From positions 248,001-312,000 of the forward strand of contig NZ_QAOG01000001.1 of assembly GCF_003050705.1 (NCBI RefSeq): a stretch of DNA of 64,000 nucleotides. Reading direction: 5' to 3'. A program made the position numbers and the translations under genes. Below are positions 51,109-59,250 of the stretch, piece by piece (positions within the stretch are counted from its first letter, which is position 1; every line of letters begins with the position of its first letter). Source of the DNA: Sphingomonas aurantiaca. GTDB lineage: Bacteria > Pseudomonadota > Alphaproteobacteria > Sphingomonadales > Sphingomonadaceae. The notes beneath the pieces are model-generated. The model did no database searches, was not told where the DNA came from, and was given only the letters and a program-made list of their open reading frames with translations.

Positions 51109-51723
51109 ATGGCGGTTCGTTCGATCCTGGTCCTGGCGCTGGCAGGCGCATCCCTCACCGCGTGCGCGACCGGCCCGTCGCTGCCGCCGACCGAGGTGCT
51201 GCGCTATCACCTGGGCGAACCGATCGACCGTGGCACGATCGCGGTACAGCCGCTCACCGGTGGCGGCCCCGCCAGCCTCGAGTTCAAGACTTATGCCGCA
51301 GCGGTCCAGGGCGAACTGCTCAAGGCTGGCTATAGCGTGCCGATGGCCGGCGCGAAGCCGTTGCTGGTCGCGACCGTCGGCTTCACGCGGACGACGCAGG
51401 CCGGGCCGCCCAAGCGGTCGCCGATCAGCATCGGCCTCGGCGGCGGCGGCTTCAGCGGCGGTCGTGGCGGCGGCGGTGTCGGGCTTGGCGGCGGCGTCGG
51501 CTTCCCGATCGGTGGCGGCGGGAGCACCGCGATCCTAGTGTCCGAGCTGTCAGTGACGATCAAGCGCACCGCCGACCAGTCGCCGGTCTGGGAAGGCCGT
51601 GCCCAGTCGTTCGCCGATGCGCGCAAGGACGACGCACGGACCAATATCCAAGCCGACAAGCTCGCCCGTGCGCTGTTCATGGGGTTCCCCGGCGAGTCCG
51701 GTCGCACTATTCAGGTGAAATGA
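51109..51723 (+). CDS. DUF4136 domain lipoprotein
   Basis: This 204-residue lipoprotein has a signal peptide with lipobox SLTAC (Cys at about residue 19). The strand-rich domain fits DUF4136: [40 protein letters not shown] and [21 protein letters not shown] striking Gly-rich insertion (residues 110-145) contains [22 protein letters not shown]4136 proteins are envelope proteins of unknown function. The ATG at 51109 has TAAGGAAG upstream. The stop overlaps the start of the M14 peptidase gene (ATGA), so they are translated together. Confidence 0.8.
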   Translation: MAVRSILVLALAGASLTACATGPSLPPTEVLRYHLGEPIDRGTIAVQPLTGGGPASLEFKTYAAAVQGELLKAGYSVPMAGAKPLLVATVGFTRTTQAGPPKRSPISIGLGGGGFSGGRGGGGVGLGGGVGFPIGGGGSTAILVSELSVTIKRTADQSPVWEGRAQSFADARKDDARTNIQADKLARALFMGFPGESGRTIQVK

Positions 51724-52853
51724 ACGCAAACGCCATGAACCCGACCATCAACGCCGCTTTCGATGGCGGCAACATTCGCGTTGTCGCCATCGACGGAGAC
51801 CGAATCGATCTGGAGATCGTCACGGACCACCAGTCCGACTTTTTCCAGTGGTTCTATTTCCGGGTGGCGGGGGCGGCCGGACGGACGCTGACCTACCGCA
51901 TCCTCAATGCTGGCAAGTCGGCCTATCCGTTCGGTTGGCCGGGCTACAAGACGCGCGCCAGCACCGATCGGCAGGCGTGGCGGATGATCGAGACTCGCTA
52001 TGAGGGCGGCGTTCTCGAGTTCGACTTCACCGCGGATAGCGATCTCGTCTGGTTCGCCTATTTCGCGCCGTACACGATGGAGATGCACGAAGCGCTGGTG
52101 GCACGCACCGCGTTGCTGCCGGGCGTAGCGCACCGCGAACTCGGCCAATCGCTCGACGGGCAGGCGATCGACTGCTTTACGATCGGGTCGGGGCCCAAAC
52201 AGGTCTGGATCTATGGTCGCCAGCATCCCGGCGAATCGATGACCGAATGGTGGATGGAAGGCGCGCTCGAGCGGCTGACCGACTCGGCCGATCCGATCAC
52301 CGCCGACCTGCTGGCAAAGGCGACCTTCAACGTCGTCCCCAACATGAACCCCGACGGCACGCGGCGCGGTCATCTGCGCACCAACGCGGTCGGCGTGAAC
52401 CTCAATCGCGAATGGCACACGCCCAGCCTCGAGAAGAGCCCCGAAGTCCTGTGCGTGCGCAACGCGATGGACCTGACCGGTGTCGACGTCGCGATGGACA
52501 TACATGGCGACGAGGCGATCCCGGCGAACTTCATCGCAGGCTATGAGGGCATTCCGTCCTGGACCGACGCGCACGGCGAGAAATTCTACGACTACGGCCG
52601 GCGTCTCGCGGCGCACACACCCGATTTCCAGACCGAGAAGGGCTATCCCAAGTCCGCACCCGGCACGGCCAACCTGTCGATGTCGACCAACCAGCTTGCC
52701 GAGCGTTTCGGCGCGGTATCGATGACGCTTGAGATGCCGTTCAAGGATCACGACGCGAACCCCGATGCCGAGTATGGCTGGTCGCCTGAGCGGTCGAAGC
52801 AGCTTGCGCACGCGATGCTCGAGACGCTCGCCGACATGATCGACGAGATTTGA
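51720..52853 (+). CDS. M14 zinc carboxypeptidase, cytosolic carboxypeptidase-like
   Basis: This 377-residue protein has an N-terminal beta-sandwich (residues 15-120, with DFFQWFYFRVAGAAGRTLTY) followed by an M14 peptidase domain, the layout of CCP/Nna1-type carboxypeptidases. The zinc ligands are in YGRQHPGESMTEWW (His and Glu) and VAMDIHGDEAIPANF (second His). The substrate residues are NMNPDGTRRGH, with NLNREW following, and the catalytic glutamate is in SMTLEMPFKDHD. Eukaryotic relatives remove glutamates from tubulin; bacterial substrates are not known. The ATG at 51720 overlaps the lipoprotein stop. No signal peptide is seen, so it is probably cytosolic. Confidence 0.9.
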   Translation: MNANAMNPTINAAFDGGNIRVVAIDGDRIDLEIVTDHQSDFFQWFYFRVAGAAGRTLTYRILNAGKSAYPFGWPGYKTRASTDRQAWRMIETRYEGGVLEFDFTADSDLVWFAYFAPYTMEMHEALVARTALLPGVAHRELGQSLDGQAIDCFTIGSGPKQVWIYGRQHPGESMTEWWMEGALERLTDSADPITADLLAKATFNVVPNMNPDGTRRGHLRTNAVGVNLNREWHTPSLEKSPEVLCVRNAMDLTGVDVAMDIHGDEAIPANFIAGYEGIPSWTDAHGEKFYDYGRRLAAHTPDFQTEKGYPKSAPGTANLSMSTNQLAERFGAVSMTLEMPFKDHDANPDAEYGWSPERSKQLAHAMLETLADMIDEI

Positions 52854-52864
52854 CGTTCGCGCGC

Positions 52865-52949
52865 CCGTCGTCCTGACGAAAGTCAGGATCCAGGGTAACC
52901 GACCGCTGGCCCTCTTGGCTCTGGATCCTGACTTTCGTCAGGATGACGG
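52865..52949. repeat. Dispersed palindrome, 'CGTCxTCCTGACGAAxGTCAGGATCCAG' family
   Basis: The left arm CCGTCGTCCTGACGAAAGTC and the right arm GACTTTCGTCAGGATGACGG are near-perfect inverted copies, and each arm itself contains a hairpin. A second copy lies at 53703-53788 on the other side of gpmA. Confidence 0.85.
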
Positions 52950-53003
52950 ATAGGGGGCAATCGCCGCATTATCGTTTCATCCTCCCATGTCGCAGGAGCC
53001 CGC

Positions 53004-53690
53004 ATGCCGACCCTCGTCCTGATCCGCCACGGCCAGTCCACCTGGAACCTCGAAAACCGTTTCACCGGCTGGTGGGACGTCGACATGACCGCCAAGGGCG
53101 AGGCCGAGGCCAAGGCCGCGGGCGAGCTGATGGCCGCCAAGGGGCTCGACTTCGACCAGACCTTCGTCAGCCTCCAGACGCGCGCGATCAAGACGCTCAA
53201 CATCGCGCTCGAGGCGATGGGGCGGCTTTGGCTCCCGGTCGAGAAGGACTGGCGCCTGAACGAGCGGCATTATGGCGGCCTGACCGGGCTCGACAAGGCC
53301 GAGACCGCGGCCAAGCATGGCGACGCGCAGGTCCATATCTGGCGCCGCAGCTTCGACGTCCCGCCGCCCGTGCTGGAGGATGGCAGCGAATTCGACCTGT
53401 CGAAGGACCGGCGCTACGACGGCATCGCGATTCCCCAGACCGAAAGCCTCAAGGACACCATCGCACGCGTCCTGCCTTATTGGGACGCACGCATCGCTCC
53501 CGCGCTTAAGGACGGGCAGCGCGTCCTGATCTCCGCGCACGGCAACTCGCTCCGCGCGCTGGTGAAGCATCTGTCGAACATTCCCGACGACGAGATTACG
53601 AGCCTCGAAATTCCGACCGGCCAGCCGATCGTCTATGAACTCGACGCCGATCTCAACGCGACCGATCGCTATTACCTGAGCGAGCGCTGA
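53004..53690 (+). CDS. gpmA: 2,3-bisphosphoglycerate-dependent phosphoglycerate mutase
   Basis: This 228-residue glycolytic enzyme interconverts 3- and 2-phosphoglycerate. It starts [20 protein letters not shown], with the catalytic histidine in [10 protein letters not shown]. The second histidine is in [17 protein letters not shown]. The blocks [19 protein letters not shown] and [19 protein letters not shown] are highly conserved in the dPGM family. The length is normal for the shorter alphaproteobacterial form. It is bracketed by two copies of the same palindromic repeat. It is cytosolic. Confidence 0.96.
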   Translation: MPTLVLIRHGQSTWNLENRFTGWWDVDMTAKGEAEAKAAGELMAAKGLDFDQTFVSLQTRAIKTLNIALEAMGRLWLPVEKDWRLNERHYGGLTGLDKAETAAKHGDAQVHIWRRSFDVPPPVLEDGSEFDLSKDRRYDGIAIPQTESLKDTIARVLPYWDARIAPALKDGQRVLISAHGNSLRALVKHLSNIPDDEITSLEIPTGQPIVYELDADLNATDRYYLSER

Positions 53691-53702
53691 GCCACCCATA
53701 GC

Positions 53703-53788
53703 CCGTCATCCTGACGAAGGTCAGGATCCAGAGCCAAAGGCGTCGGCGTCCGTGGCTCTGGATCCTGGATCGAGCCCAGGATGACCGG
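53703..53788. repeat. Dispersed palindrome, 'CGTCATCCTGACGAAGGTCAGG' family, second copy
   Basis: The left arm CCGTCATCCTGACGAAGGTC is largely complementary to the right side, where TGGCTCTGGATCCTGG and CCCAGGATGACCGG have diverged from the copy at 52865. It lies between gpmA and purE. Confidence 0.8.
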
Positions 53789-53847
53789 TAGTTGCCCTAG
53801 CCCCCTCCCGTCGCTAGGCACGGCGCTCCTTGGATCAGGGGACGATC

Positions 53848-54324
53848 GTGGCTCTAGTCGGCATCATCATGGGCAGCACCTCCGATTGGGAGACGATGCG
53901 CCACGCTGCCGAGGCGCTCGACACGCTCGGCGTCGCATACGAGACCAAGGTCGTCTCCGCGCATCGTACCCCGCAACGCCTTTACGACTATGCGACGACC
54001 GCCGCCGACCGCGGGCTCAAGGTCATCATAGCGGGCGCGGGCGGCGCGGCGCATCTGCCCGGAATGGCGGCGTCGATGACGCATCTCCCCGTGCTCGGCG
54101 TGCCCGTCGAATCGAAGGCACTCAAGGGCATGGATAGCCTGTTGTCGATCGCGCAGATGCCCGGCGGCATCCCGGTCGGCACGCTGGCGATCGGCAAGCC
54201 CGGCGCGATCAACGCAGGCCTGCTCGCCGCTGCGATCCTCGCGACGTCGGACGATGCGCTCGCCACCCGCCTCAAGGCGTGGCGCACCGCACAGACCGAC
54301 GCCGTCGCCACCGACCCCGCCTGA
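53848..54324 (+). CDS. purE: 5-(carboxyamino)imidazole ribonucleotide mutase
   Basis: This 158-residue class I PurE moves the carboxyl group of N5-CAIR to give CAIR in purine synthesis, acting after PurK. The blocks [38 protein letters not shown] with the catalytic histidine, [15 protein letters not shown] and [20 protein letters not shown] are characteristic. GTG at 53848 is chosen because AGGGGA lies five bases upstream; a TTG at 53830 is in frame but less likely. It is followed by purK after 11 bases, in the usual order. Confidence 0.96.
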   Translation: MALVGIIMGSTSDWETMRHAAEALDTLGVAYETKVVSAHRTPQRLYDYATTAADRGLKVIIAGAGGAAHLPGMAASMTHLPVLGVPVESKALKGMDSLLSIAQMPGGIPVGTLAIGKPGAINAGLLAAAILATSDDALATRLKAWRTAQTDAVATDPA

Positions 54325-54335
54325 AGGACCAGAGC

Positions 54336-55403
54336 ATGACGCCGCTTCCCCCCGGATCGACCATCGGCATCCTCGGTGGCGGCCAGCTCGGCCGCATGCT
54401 CGCCACTGCCGCGGCACAGCTCGGCTATCACACGCACGTCCTCGCCCCCGACCAGGAGAGCGTCGCGGCGCAGTCTGCCTCGACGATGACGCGCGCCGAC
54501 TATCACAACCGCATCGTGCTGGCCGACTTCGCCGACGCCTGCGACGTCGTGACCTACGAGTTCGAGAATATCGACGTCGAGCCGGTCGAATGGCTCGCCG
54601 ACCGGGTCCCTGTGCACCCGAGCCCGCGCGCGCTGCGCGTCGCGCAGGAGCGGATCGGCGAGAAGCGCTTCGTCGAGAGCGTCGGCGGGCGTCCGGCGCC
54701 TTGGGCGGCGGTCGACAGCCTCGAAAGCCTGCGGGCAGGGCTGGCGGCGGTCGGCACCCCCGCCGTGCTCAAGACCGCGCGGTTCGGCTATGACGGCAAG
54801 GGGCAGGTCAAGATCGAGACGCCCGACGCCGCGCAGGCGGCTTGGGACGCGATCGGTGGCCCCGCGGTGCTCGAGGCGTTCGTACCGTTCGAGCATGAAT
54901 TCTCGATTCTGATCGCGCGCGGTCTCGATGGCAGCGTCGCGCGGTACGATGCGCCGCTCAACGTCCACCGCGACGCGATCCTGCGCCATTCGACGGTCCC
55001 CGCGCCCGCCGCCGTGCTGGCACAGGCCGGCGAGGCCACAGCGCTCGCCGAACGGATCGCCGCCGAACTCGATTATGTCGGCGTGCTGGCGTGCGAGTTC
55101 TTCGTCGGCGCCGACGGTCCGGTGTTCAACGAAATGGCCCCGCGCGTCCATAATTCGGGCCATTGGACGATCGAGGGCGCCGAATGCTCGCAATTCGAAA
55201 ACCACATCCGCGCGATCTGCGGCCTGCCGCTGGGCACGACGACGCTGACGGCGGGCGCGGTGGCGATGGAAAACCTGATCGGCGACGACGCGGATCGCTG
55301 GGCGGATCTGCTCGCAGAGTCCGGCGCCCACCTCCATCTCTACGGCAAGGGTACGGCACGACCGGGCCGAAAGATGGGCCACGTCACGCGCGTCGTCCGC
55401 TGA
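54336..55403 (+). CDS. purK: N5-carboxyaminoimidazole ribonucleotide synthase
   Basis: This 355-residue ATP-grasp enzyme carboxylates AIR using bicarbonate and ATP to form N5-CAIR, the substrate of PurE. The N-terminal nucleotide/substrate motif is GILGGGQLGRMLATAAAQLG. The ATP-grasp lysine region is KTARFGYDGKGQ, the ATP and metal binding part is VLACEFFVGADGPVFNEMAP, and RVHNSGHWTIEGA follows. The ATG at 54336 is preceded by GAAGGA. An upstream in-frame extension overlaps purE and is not used. It is cotranscribed with purE. Confidence 0.97.
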   Translation: MTPLPPGSTIGILGGGQLGRMLATAAAQLGYHTHVLAPDQESVAAQSASTMTRADYHNRIVLADFADACDVVTYEFENIDVEPVEWLADRVPVHPSPRALRVAQERIGEKRFVESVGGRPAPWAAVDSLESLRAGLAAVGTPAVLKTARFGYDGKGQVKIETPDAAQAAWDAIGGPAVLEAFVPFEHEFSILIARGLDGSVARYDAPLNVHRDAILRHSTVPAPAAVLAQAGEATALAERIAAELDYVGVLACEFFVGADGPVFNEMAPRVHNSGHWTIEGAECSQFENHIRAICGLPLGTTTLTAGAVAMENLIGDDADRWADLLAESGAHLHLYGKGTARPGRKMGHVTRVVR

Positions 55404-55664
55404 GGCTGGTCGGGGTCGCCGACCGTTTCACGAAGGCAGCGACGTCGCGCATCGAAGCGCATGCCTACTCCGGGGCAGCGGACGCGCCAGATCGGCGGCG
55501 ACGCACGAGTCCTGCTCTTACGTCAAGTTGAGTGAGGGGCGGCAGTATCGCGCTTTCATCGGCAAAGCCGACTAGTTCCGGGCAACCATTGCTTCGCTAC
55601 CAACGCTCGCTCTTCGTGATCGAGCTCGCATCGTATCAGGGACGCTGGATTTCGTGGCAGATAT

Positions 55665-55757
55665 TGGCGGAGACGGAGGGATTCGAACCCTCGGTACCAG
55701 TAAACCCGGTACGGCGGTTTAGCAAACCGCTGGTTTCAGCCACTCACCCACGTCTCC
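55665..55757 (-). tRNA. tRNA-Ser (GCT anticodon)
   Basis: Read on the minus strand, the gene begins GGAGACGTGGGTGAGTGGCT. It has the anticodon stem-loop GCGGT-TTGCTAA-ACCGC, giving anticodon GCT for AGC/AGU codons. It has a long class II variable arm and the T-arm GAGGGTTCGAATCCCTC, and it ends CGTCTCCGCCA with an encoded CCA. Its length of 93 bases fits a serine tRNA. A 93-codon open frame over it on the plus strand is accidental. Confidence 0.97.
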
Positions 55758-55993
55758 GGTTGCAGCAGATGCGAGCCTATAGCGAGGGTCGGCGTAGGGA
55801 GCAACGGCTGTAATGATGTCCCGCGCGAATTGCATCGGACCAGCCAGGGGCGAACTGCAAAGTCGGGAAATCGGTCGCTCGTCCCGAATTTACCCGAATT
55901 CGACATGCAAACCCCGCTCGTTCATAGCGCGGTAACGTGAACGTCGGTTACTCTACCGGCGGCAGGGTGCCTTGGTAGTGGGGATCGATCGAC

Positions 55994-56752
55994 ATGCGTA
56001 GCGTCTGGCTTGGCCTGGGTGCCCTAGCGGCAGCCATTTGCGGGGGGGGCGCATCGGCGCAGGTCCGTACGATCGACCCCAATCAGGCGATCGACGGCGA
56101 TATTTCCGCGCAGGCTTATTCGACGCCGCCGCGCGCACAGGCGTCGACCCAGCCATCGCGACCAGCCTATCCGCAAACAGCTGTCCAGTCGGAGCCCGTC
56201 CCTGCGCCGCCGCCTCCGGCAAGTCCGCAGGCGCCGGAAACACGCGCCGAGGCGACGATGCAGGCCGCGGATACCTATGAGCGTGACGATCTGCTCGCGG
56301 CGGGCGAAGGCGTCTTCGGCAAGGGCGCGGCCGGACTTGGCGGGCTGCTCGAAAAGATCCTCAAGGATCAGGGACAACCCAATGCCTATATCGCGGGCCG
56401 CGAGGCATCGGGGGCGTTCATCCTGGGCGTACGCTATGGGTCGGGCATCATGAGCCACAAGGTCGAGGGCCAGCAGCCGGTCTACTGGACCGGGCCTTCG
56501 GTAGGCTTCGACGTCGGCGGCGACGCGAACAAGGTCTTCGTGCTGGTCTACAATCTTTACGACACCGAGGAGCTCTACAAGCGCTTCCCTGCGGTCGAGG
56601 GGCGGCTTTATCTCGTGGGGGGCTTCGCTGCGACGTACCTGCGCCGTGGCAATGTCGTGCTGATCCCGATTCGCCTCGGCGTCGGCTGGCGCGCCGGCGT
56701 GAACGTCGGGTACATGAACCTCACGCATAAGAGCCGCTGGCTGCCGTTCTGA
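55994..56752 (+). CDS. eipA: EipA family envelope protein (DUF1134)
   Basis: This 252-residue exported protein has a signal peptide (residues 1-22, ending GGGASA), a Pro/Ala/Gln-rich linker (residues 40-90) and a DUF1134 domain. The domain includes TYERDDLLAAGEGVFGKGAA, GQPNAYIAGREASGAFILG and QPVYWTGPSVGFDVGGDANK. EipA is a conserved alphaproteobacterial periplasmic protein linked in Brucella to cell envelope integrity and O-polysaccharide phenotypes. The ATG at 55994 gives the signal peptide. It stands alone between a tRNA gene and the disordered region at 57 kb. The symbol is assigned by family. Confidence 0.87.
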   Translation: MRSVWLGLGALAAAICGGGASAQVRTIDPNQAIDGDISAQAYSTPPRAQASTQPSRPAYPQTAVQSEPVPAPPPPASPQAPETRAEATMQAADTYERDDLLAAGEGVFGKGAAGLGGLLEKILKDQGQPNAYIAGREASGAFILGVRYGSGIMSHKVEGQQPVYWTGPSVGFDVGGDANKVFVLVYNLYDTEELYKRFPAVEGRLYLVGGFAATYLRRGNVVLIPIRLGVGWRAGVNVGYMNLTHKSRWLPF

Positions 56753-56995
56753 ACCTGCCCTGCGGTTCGTAAGACGAAGCCGTTCTGACGCCCGAGTACG
56801 GGGCGGTGCCTGTCCCGGCTGCGCTGGACAAGGGCTGTAAAGGCCGGAAATCTTGGGCGGACGGGTTGGCCGGGGCGCATCGTCCACGGTTCGACGCGTC
56901 CCGTCCAACCCGGCAAACAGGATCGACGCTGCGCCACGATCGACCCTCGAGCTCTAGGCGCTGGCATCCGGCGGCGTTGCCCGCGTTCACACCCT

Positions 56996-57358
56996 CCGAC
57001 GCTCCGTCATGGAAGAGTTCTTCCAAGTCGCCCGGCCGTATGATTGGGTCGGGCAACCGGGGGTCGCGACAGGCGGTGACGAAATCGTCATGGTCGGGAT
57101 GTCCCGGCACGAAGGCAGCCTTTTGGACGTATTCGGCCGGCCCGAACGTGCCCCAGTTCGTCACACTGCCAAAATAGACGTGGCTTGCGCCAATCTGGCG
57201 GGCAGATCGACAGCGTCGCCCATCTCACGGTAATTGCCGGCCTGGACGGCGAACGTGTTCATGAAATCGTCGATCAGGCCGTCTGCAAGCAAGGCCGCTG
57301 CAAACTTCAAATTCTGCTCCATGACCGGCCAGCGGGCGCCGCGGCGAAGGCTTGCGTC
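56996..57358 (-). pseudogene. Decayed radical SAM / SPASM-domain protein fragment
   Basis: The minus strand encodes a truncated remnant. One frame gives RRGARWPVMEQNLKFAAALL through NTFAVQAGNYREMGDAVDL. After a one-base deletion near 57203, the next frame continues ARQIGASHVYFGSVTNWGTF, then GPAEYVQKAAFVPGHPDH and ending near PIIRPGDLEELFHD. Joined, the two resemble the middle/C-terminal part of radical SAM-twitch/SPASM proteins (NYREMG...NWGTF...HPEH). The CxxxCxxC cluster part is missing, so the gene is both truncated and frameshifted. It lies immediately downstream of the amidotransferase gene on the same strand. The family assignment is from pattern memory. Confidence 0.6.
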
Positions 57359-57380
57359 GCGGCAGTAGCGGCGGGGGTGA

Positions 57381-58214
57381 TCAGCATTTGGCGAGGTGCT
57401 CGAGGAAATTCTTCAGTTCAAGCCTACGGCATTCTTCCTCCGCAAACCGATGGTCTATCCCCAGCGCCCAAAGTGCCGTCGTTCGGCCTGCGTCGTGCTG
57501 CAACACATCAAGCTGGTCGGCGCGGCGTTCGACATCGTCCACGGTCTCCGCCAGCCCGGCATCGACGATATCCGACGCCTGACGGCGCAGCGCCACCGCA
57601 ATCTCGCCCGGCGCCAGTTCCGGATGATACTGAACACCCCAGAAGACGCCGCCATCATGGCGTATCTCGACGGCCTGCACTTCGCTGACCGCGTTGCTCG
57701 CCAGCAGCGTTGCGTCGGCCGGCAGCGTTTCGACCTCGTCGCCGTGGATCGCAGGAGCGTCCCAGCATGGCCCTCGTCCTCTCAGGAGCGGGTGGCTGCG
57801 GCCTTCTTCGGTAGGGGCGATGCGGCGCGAAATGCCGGCCTCCATCCGCTCCATCTTGCGCACGGTTCCGCCAGCGGCAGCGACCGCGAGTTGCAGCCCG
57901 GCACATGATCCAAACGATGGCGTCCCGGACGCAAGGACGCTCGCCATGAACGCCAATTGACGACGAACCTCGGGGCTGTCCTGGTAGACATGTAGCGGGG
58001 CACCGGTGACGAACACGGCATCGTATCGCGCGAGATCGGCGAGCGTGAGTTGCGTCGCATCGGCATCCGCCGGAGCAACGATCGTGATGTCAGCCCCTGG
58101 CCGCAACTGGCCGAGCGTCGCAGCGTAGGTTTCGCCCGCGCTTTTGCCGGCATGCTGGCGACGCTCGTCGCGTTCGGTTGCGGTCTCGCTCTCGGCTACC
58201 AGGAATTTGGGCAA
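57381..58214 (-). CDS. Type 1 glutamine amidotransferase (GATase class I)
   Basis: This 277-residue protein has the class I amidotransferase triad: the nucleophile Cys in TPSFGSCAGLQLAVAAAGG, and His and Glu in FWGVQYHPELAPGE. The region DLARYDAVFVTGAPLHVY is the oxyanion strand region, and the order matches stand-alone GMP synthase-like amidotransferases. The C-terminal ~65 residues (from about RRQASDIVDAGLAE) are an extra helical tail of unknown role. The start is TTG at 58214, with AAGGA six bases upstream; no ATG fits. The ammonia acceptor is unknown. It sits in the less orderly region between the two tRNA genes. Confidence 0.83.
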   Translation of the reverse strand: MPKFLVAESETATERDERRQHAGKSAGETYAATLGQLRPGADITIVAPADADATQLTLADLARYDAVFVTGAPLHVYQDSPEVRRQLAFMASVLASGTPSFGSCAGLQLAVAAAGGTVRKMERMEAGISRRIAPTEEGRSHPLLRGRGPCWDAPAIHGDEVETLPADATLLASNAVSEVQAVEIRHDGGVFWGVQYHPELAPGEIAVALRRQASDIVDAGLAETVDDVERRADQLDVLQHDAGRTTALWALGIDHRFAEEECRRLELKNFLEHLAKC

Positions 58215-58307
58215 TGGACATCCTTACGGGTCGGGCTAGCTTGAACGCGCGGCACGACGCATGTCTTCGCACTTGCCGTAAATATCTGCGGGACTCCGCC
58301 ACCGGCG

Positions 58308-58490
58308 TCAGTGCTTCGTGCGGCTGGCATCGGCCACGGCGTTCAGGCAGTCGGCTAACACCTCCCATTGCCGGAATTGCTCGGGCTGCCCTGACGGCGT
58401 CTTCTGCATACCGGACGCCACGATCTGGCAGGCGCCCCTTTGTCCATGGTCCGCCATCAGCGCGAAGGCCTGCTTCCAGGCGTCCTGCAT
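58308..58490 (-). CDS. Small hypothetical protein next to YozE-like gene
   Basis: This is a possible 60-residue helical protein starting MQDAWKQAFALMADHGQRGA and ending CLNAVADASRTKH. Its ATG shares one base with the stop of the YozE-like gene (TGATG), the usual sign of coupled translation, and its composition is protein-like while the upstream part of the same frame is arginine-rich noise. No family is recognised. It is too short to judge further. Another explanation is that it is a frameshifted tail of the upstream gene. Confidence 0.5.
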   Translation of the reverse strand: MQDAWKQAFALMADHGQRGACQIVASGMQKTPSGQPEQFRQWEVLADCLNAVADASRTKH

Positions 58491-58726
58491 CACGCGGACA
58501 ACCAGTCGGACTCGGCGTCGTCGACGGCAGCGAACATGTCGCCTTCGGCCTGCATGGCACTGAGGTGCTTGCGCACGGCCTCGGGGTCCCCGTTGCGTGG
58601 GAAACGGCGATCGGCGGCTGCTCCGATCGCAAGCTGACCGACAAGGTCGCTCCGGTCCTTCTGCGTGACAAGCCACTGCCCGAACGCGGGCTTCGGCTCC
58701 TGCTGCTCGTCGTCGTGATCGGTCAT
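58490..58726 (-). CDS. YozE SAM-like domain protein
   Basis: This acidic 78-residue protein starts MTDHDDEQQEPKPAFGQWLV. The core FGQWLVTQKDRSDLVGQLAI continues to ADRRFPRNGDPEAVRKHLSA and ends AVDDAESDW. This fits the YozE-like SAM-fold proteins that occur on sphingomonad plasmids and integrated elements. The biochemical role is unknown. The ATG at 58726 follows a plausible GAGG-type site (GAGGACGCGAGA). It is the first gene of a two-gene unit with the 60-residue gene, in the region between the two tRNAs. Confidence 0.72.
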   Translation of the reverse strand: MTDHDDEQQEPKPAFGQWLVTQKDRSDLVGQLAIGAAADRRFPRNGDPEAVRKHLSAMQAEGDMFAAVDDAESDWLSA

Positions 58727-59050
58727 TCTCGCGTCCTCGATTCGGTCATCTCCAATCGCATCAGGCGCGCGTTCTTGCAATGTTCTTCTCGGGCCTAATT
58801 TGCGGCACGCCACGACCGGTGACGTGTAGAAATGCAGTATGATCTGCGGCTGTGAGCGAGGGGAGGGGGTCGCTACCGTATGACGCCAACGAGCGCTTCA
58901 CAGCTGGCCCATCTGCTGTCTGACGACAAACGGTGATAACGCGGAGTACGCTTGCATGTGCGCGATGCAACACCGCTGCATTATGCGACATCGGTCGCTA
59001 GATGCCGTGCTGCCAAACTGCGTCTGTACTCTCCAAACCCAATTGGAAAG
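58727..59050. other. Gene-free stretch of about 320 bases
   Basis: Nothing convincing is seen here. The base composition is lower in GC than the surroundings (for example TTGCAATGTTCTTCTCGG near 58775). No palindrome, terminator or RNA motif was recognised. An open frame on the minus strand enters the tRNA-Leu gene and is not coding. Confidence 0.5.
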
Positions 59051-59137
59051 TGGTGCCCGGAAGAGGACTCGAACCTCCACGACCTTGCGATCGCCAGCAC
59101 CTGAAGCTGGTGCGTCTACCAATTCCGCCATCCGGGC
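59051..59137 (-). tRNA. tRNA-Leu (CAG anticodon)
   Basis: On the minus strand the gene begins GCCCGGATGGCGGAATTGGT. The anticodon stem-loop is CCAGC-TTCAGGT-GCTGG, giving anticodon CAG for CUG codons. It has a class II variable arm and the T-arm GGAGGTTCGAGTCCTC, and it ends TTCCGGGCACCA with CCA encoded. Its 87 bases fit a leucine tRNA. Confidence 0.97.
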
Positions 59138-59250
59138 ACGGGGTAGGAGGGCGCCTCTAGTGGAGGGTGCGGATGCTTGTCAACACGCCTCTTGCTGGGG
59201 CAAGGGGTTATTCGCGAATGAGCAGGCAAACTAAAGTGGACGGACGGGCG

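Noticed and set aside
55532-55813. 93-residue plus-strand open frame
   Set aside because: It runs through the tRNA-Ser gene and intergenic DNA, so it is accidental.
56721-57164. 147-residue minus-strand frame as an intact gene
   Set aside because: Only the first ~60 residues resemble a protein, and they continue a domain from another frame upstream, so it was treated as part of a pseudogene.
58898-59131. 77-residue minus-strand open frame with a plausible start
   Set aside because: Its N-terminal half is the tRNA-Leu gene. No ribosome-binding site or family was seen.
55665-59137. Intact integrative element between the tRNA genes
   Set aside because: No integrase, transposase or direct repeat of a tRNA end was found, so it is reported only as a possible eroded region.
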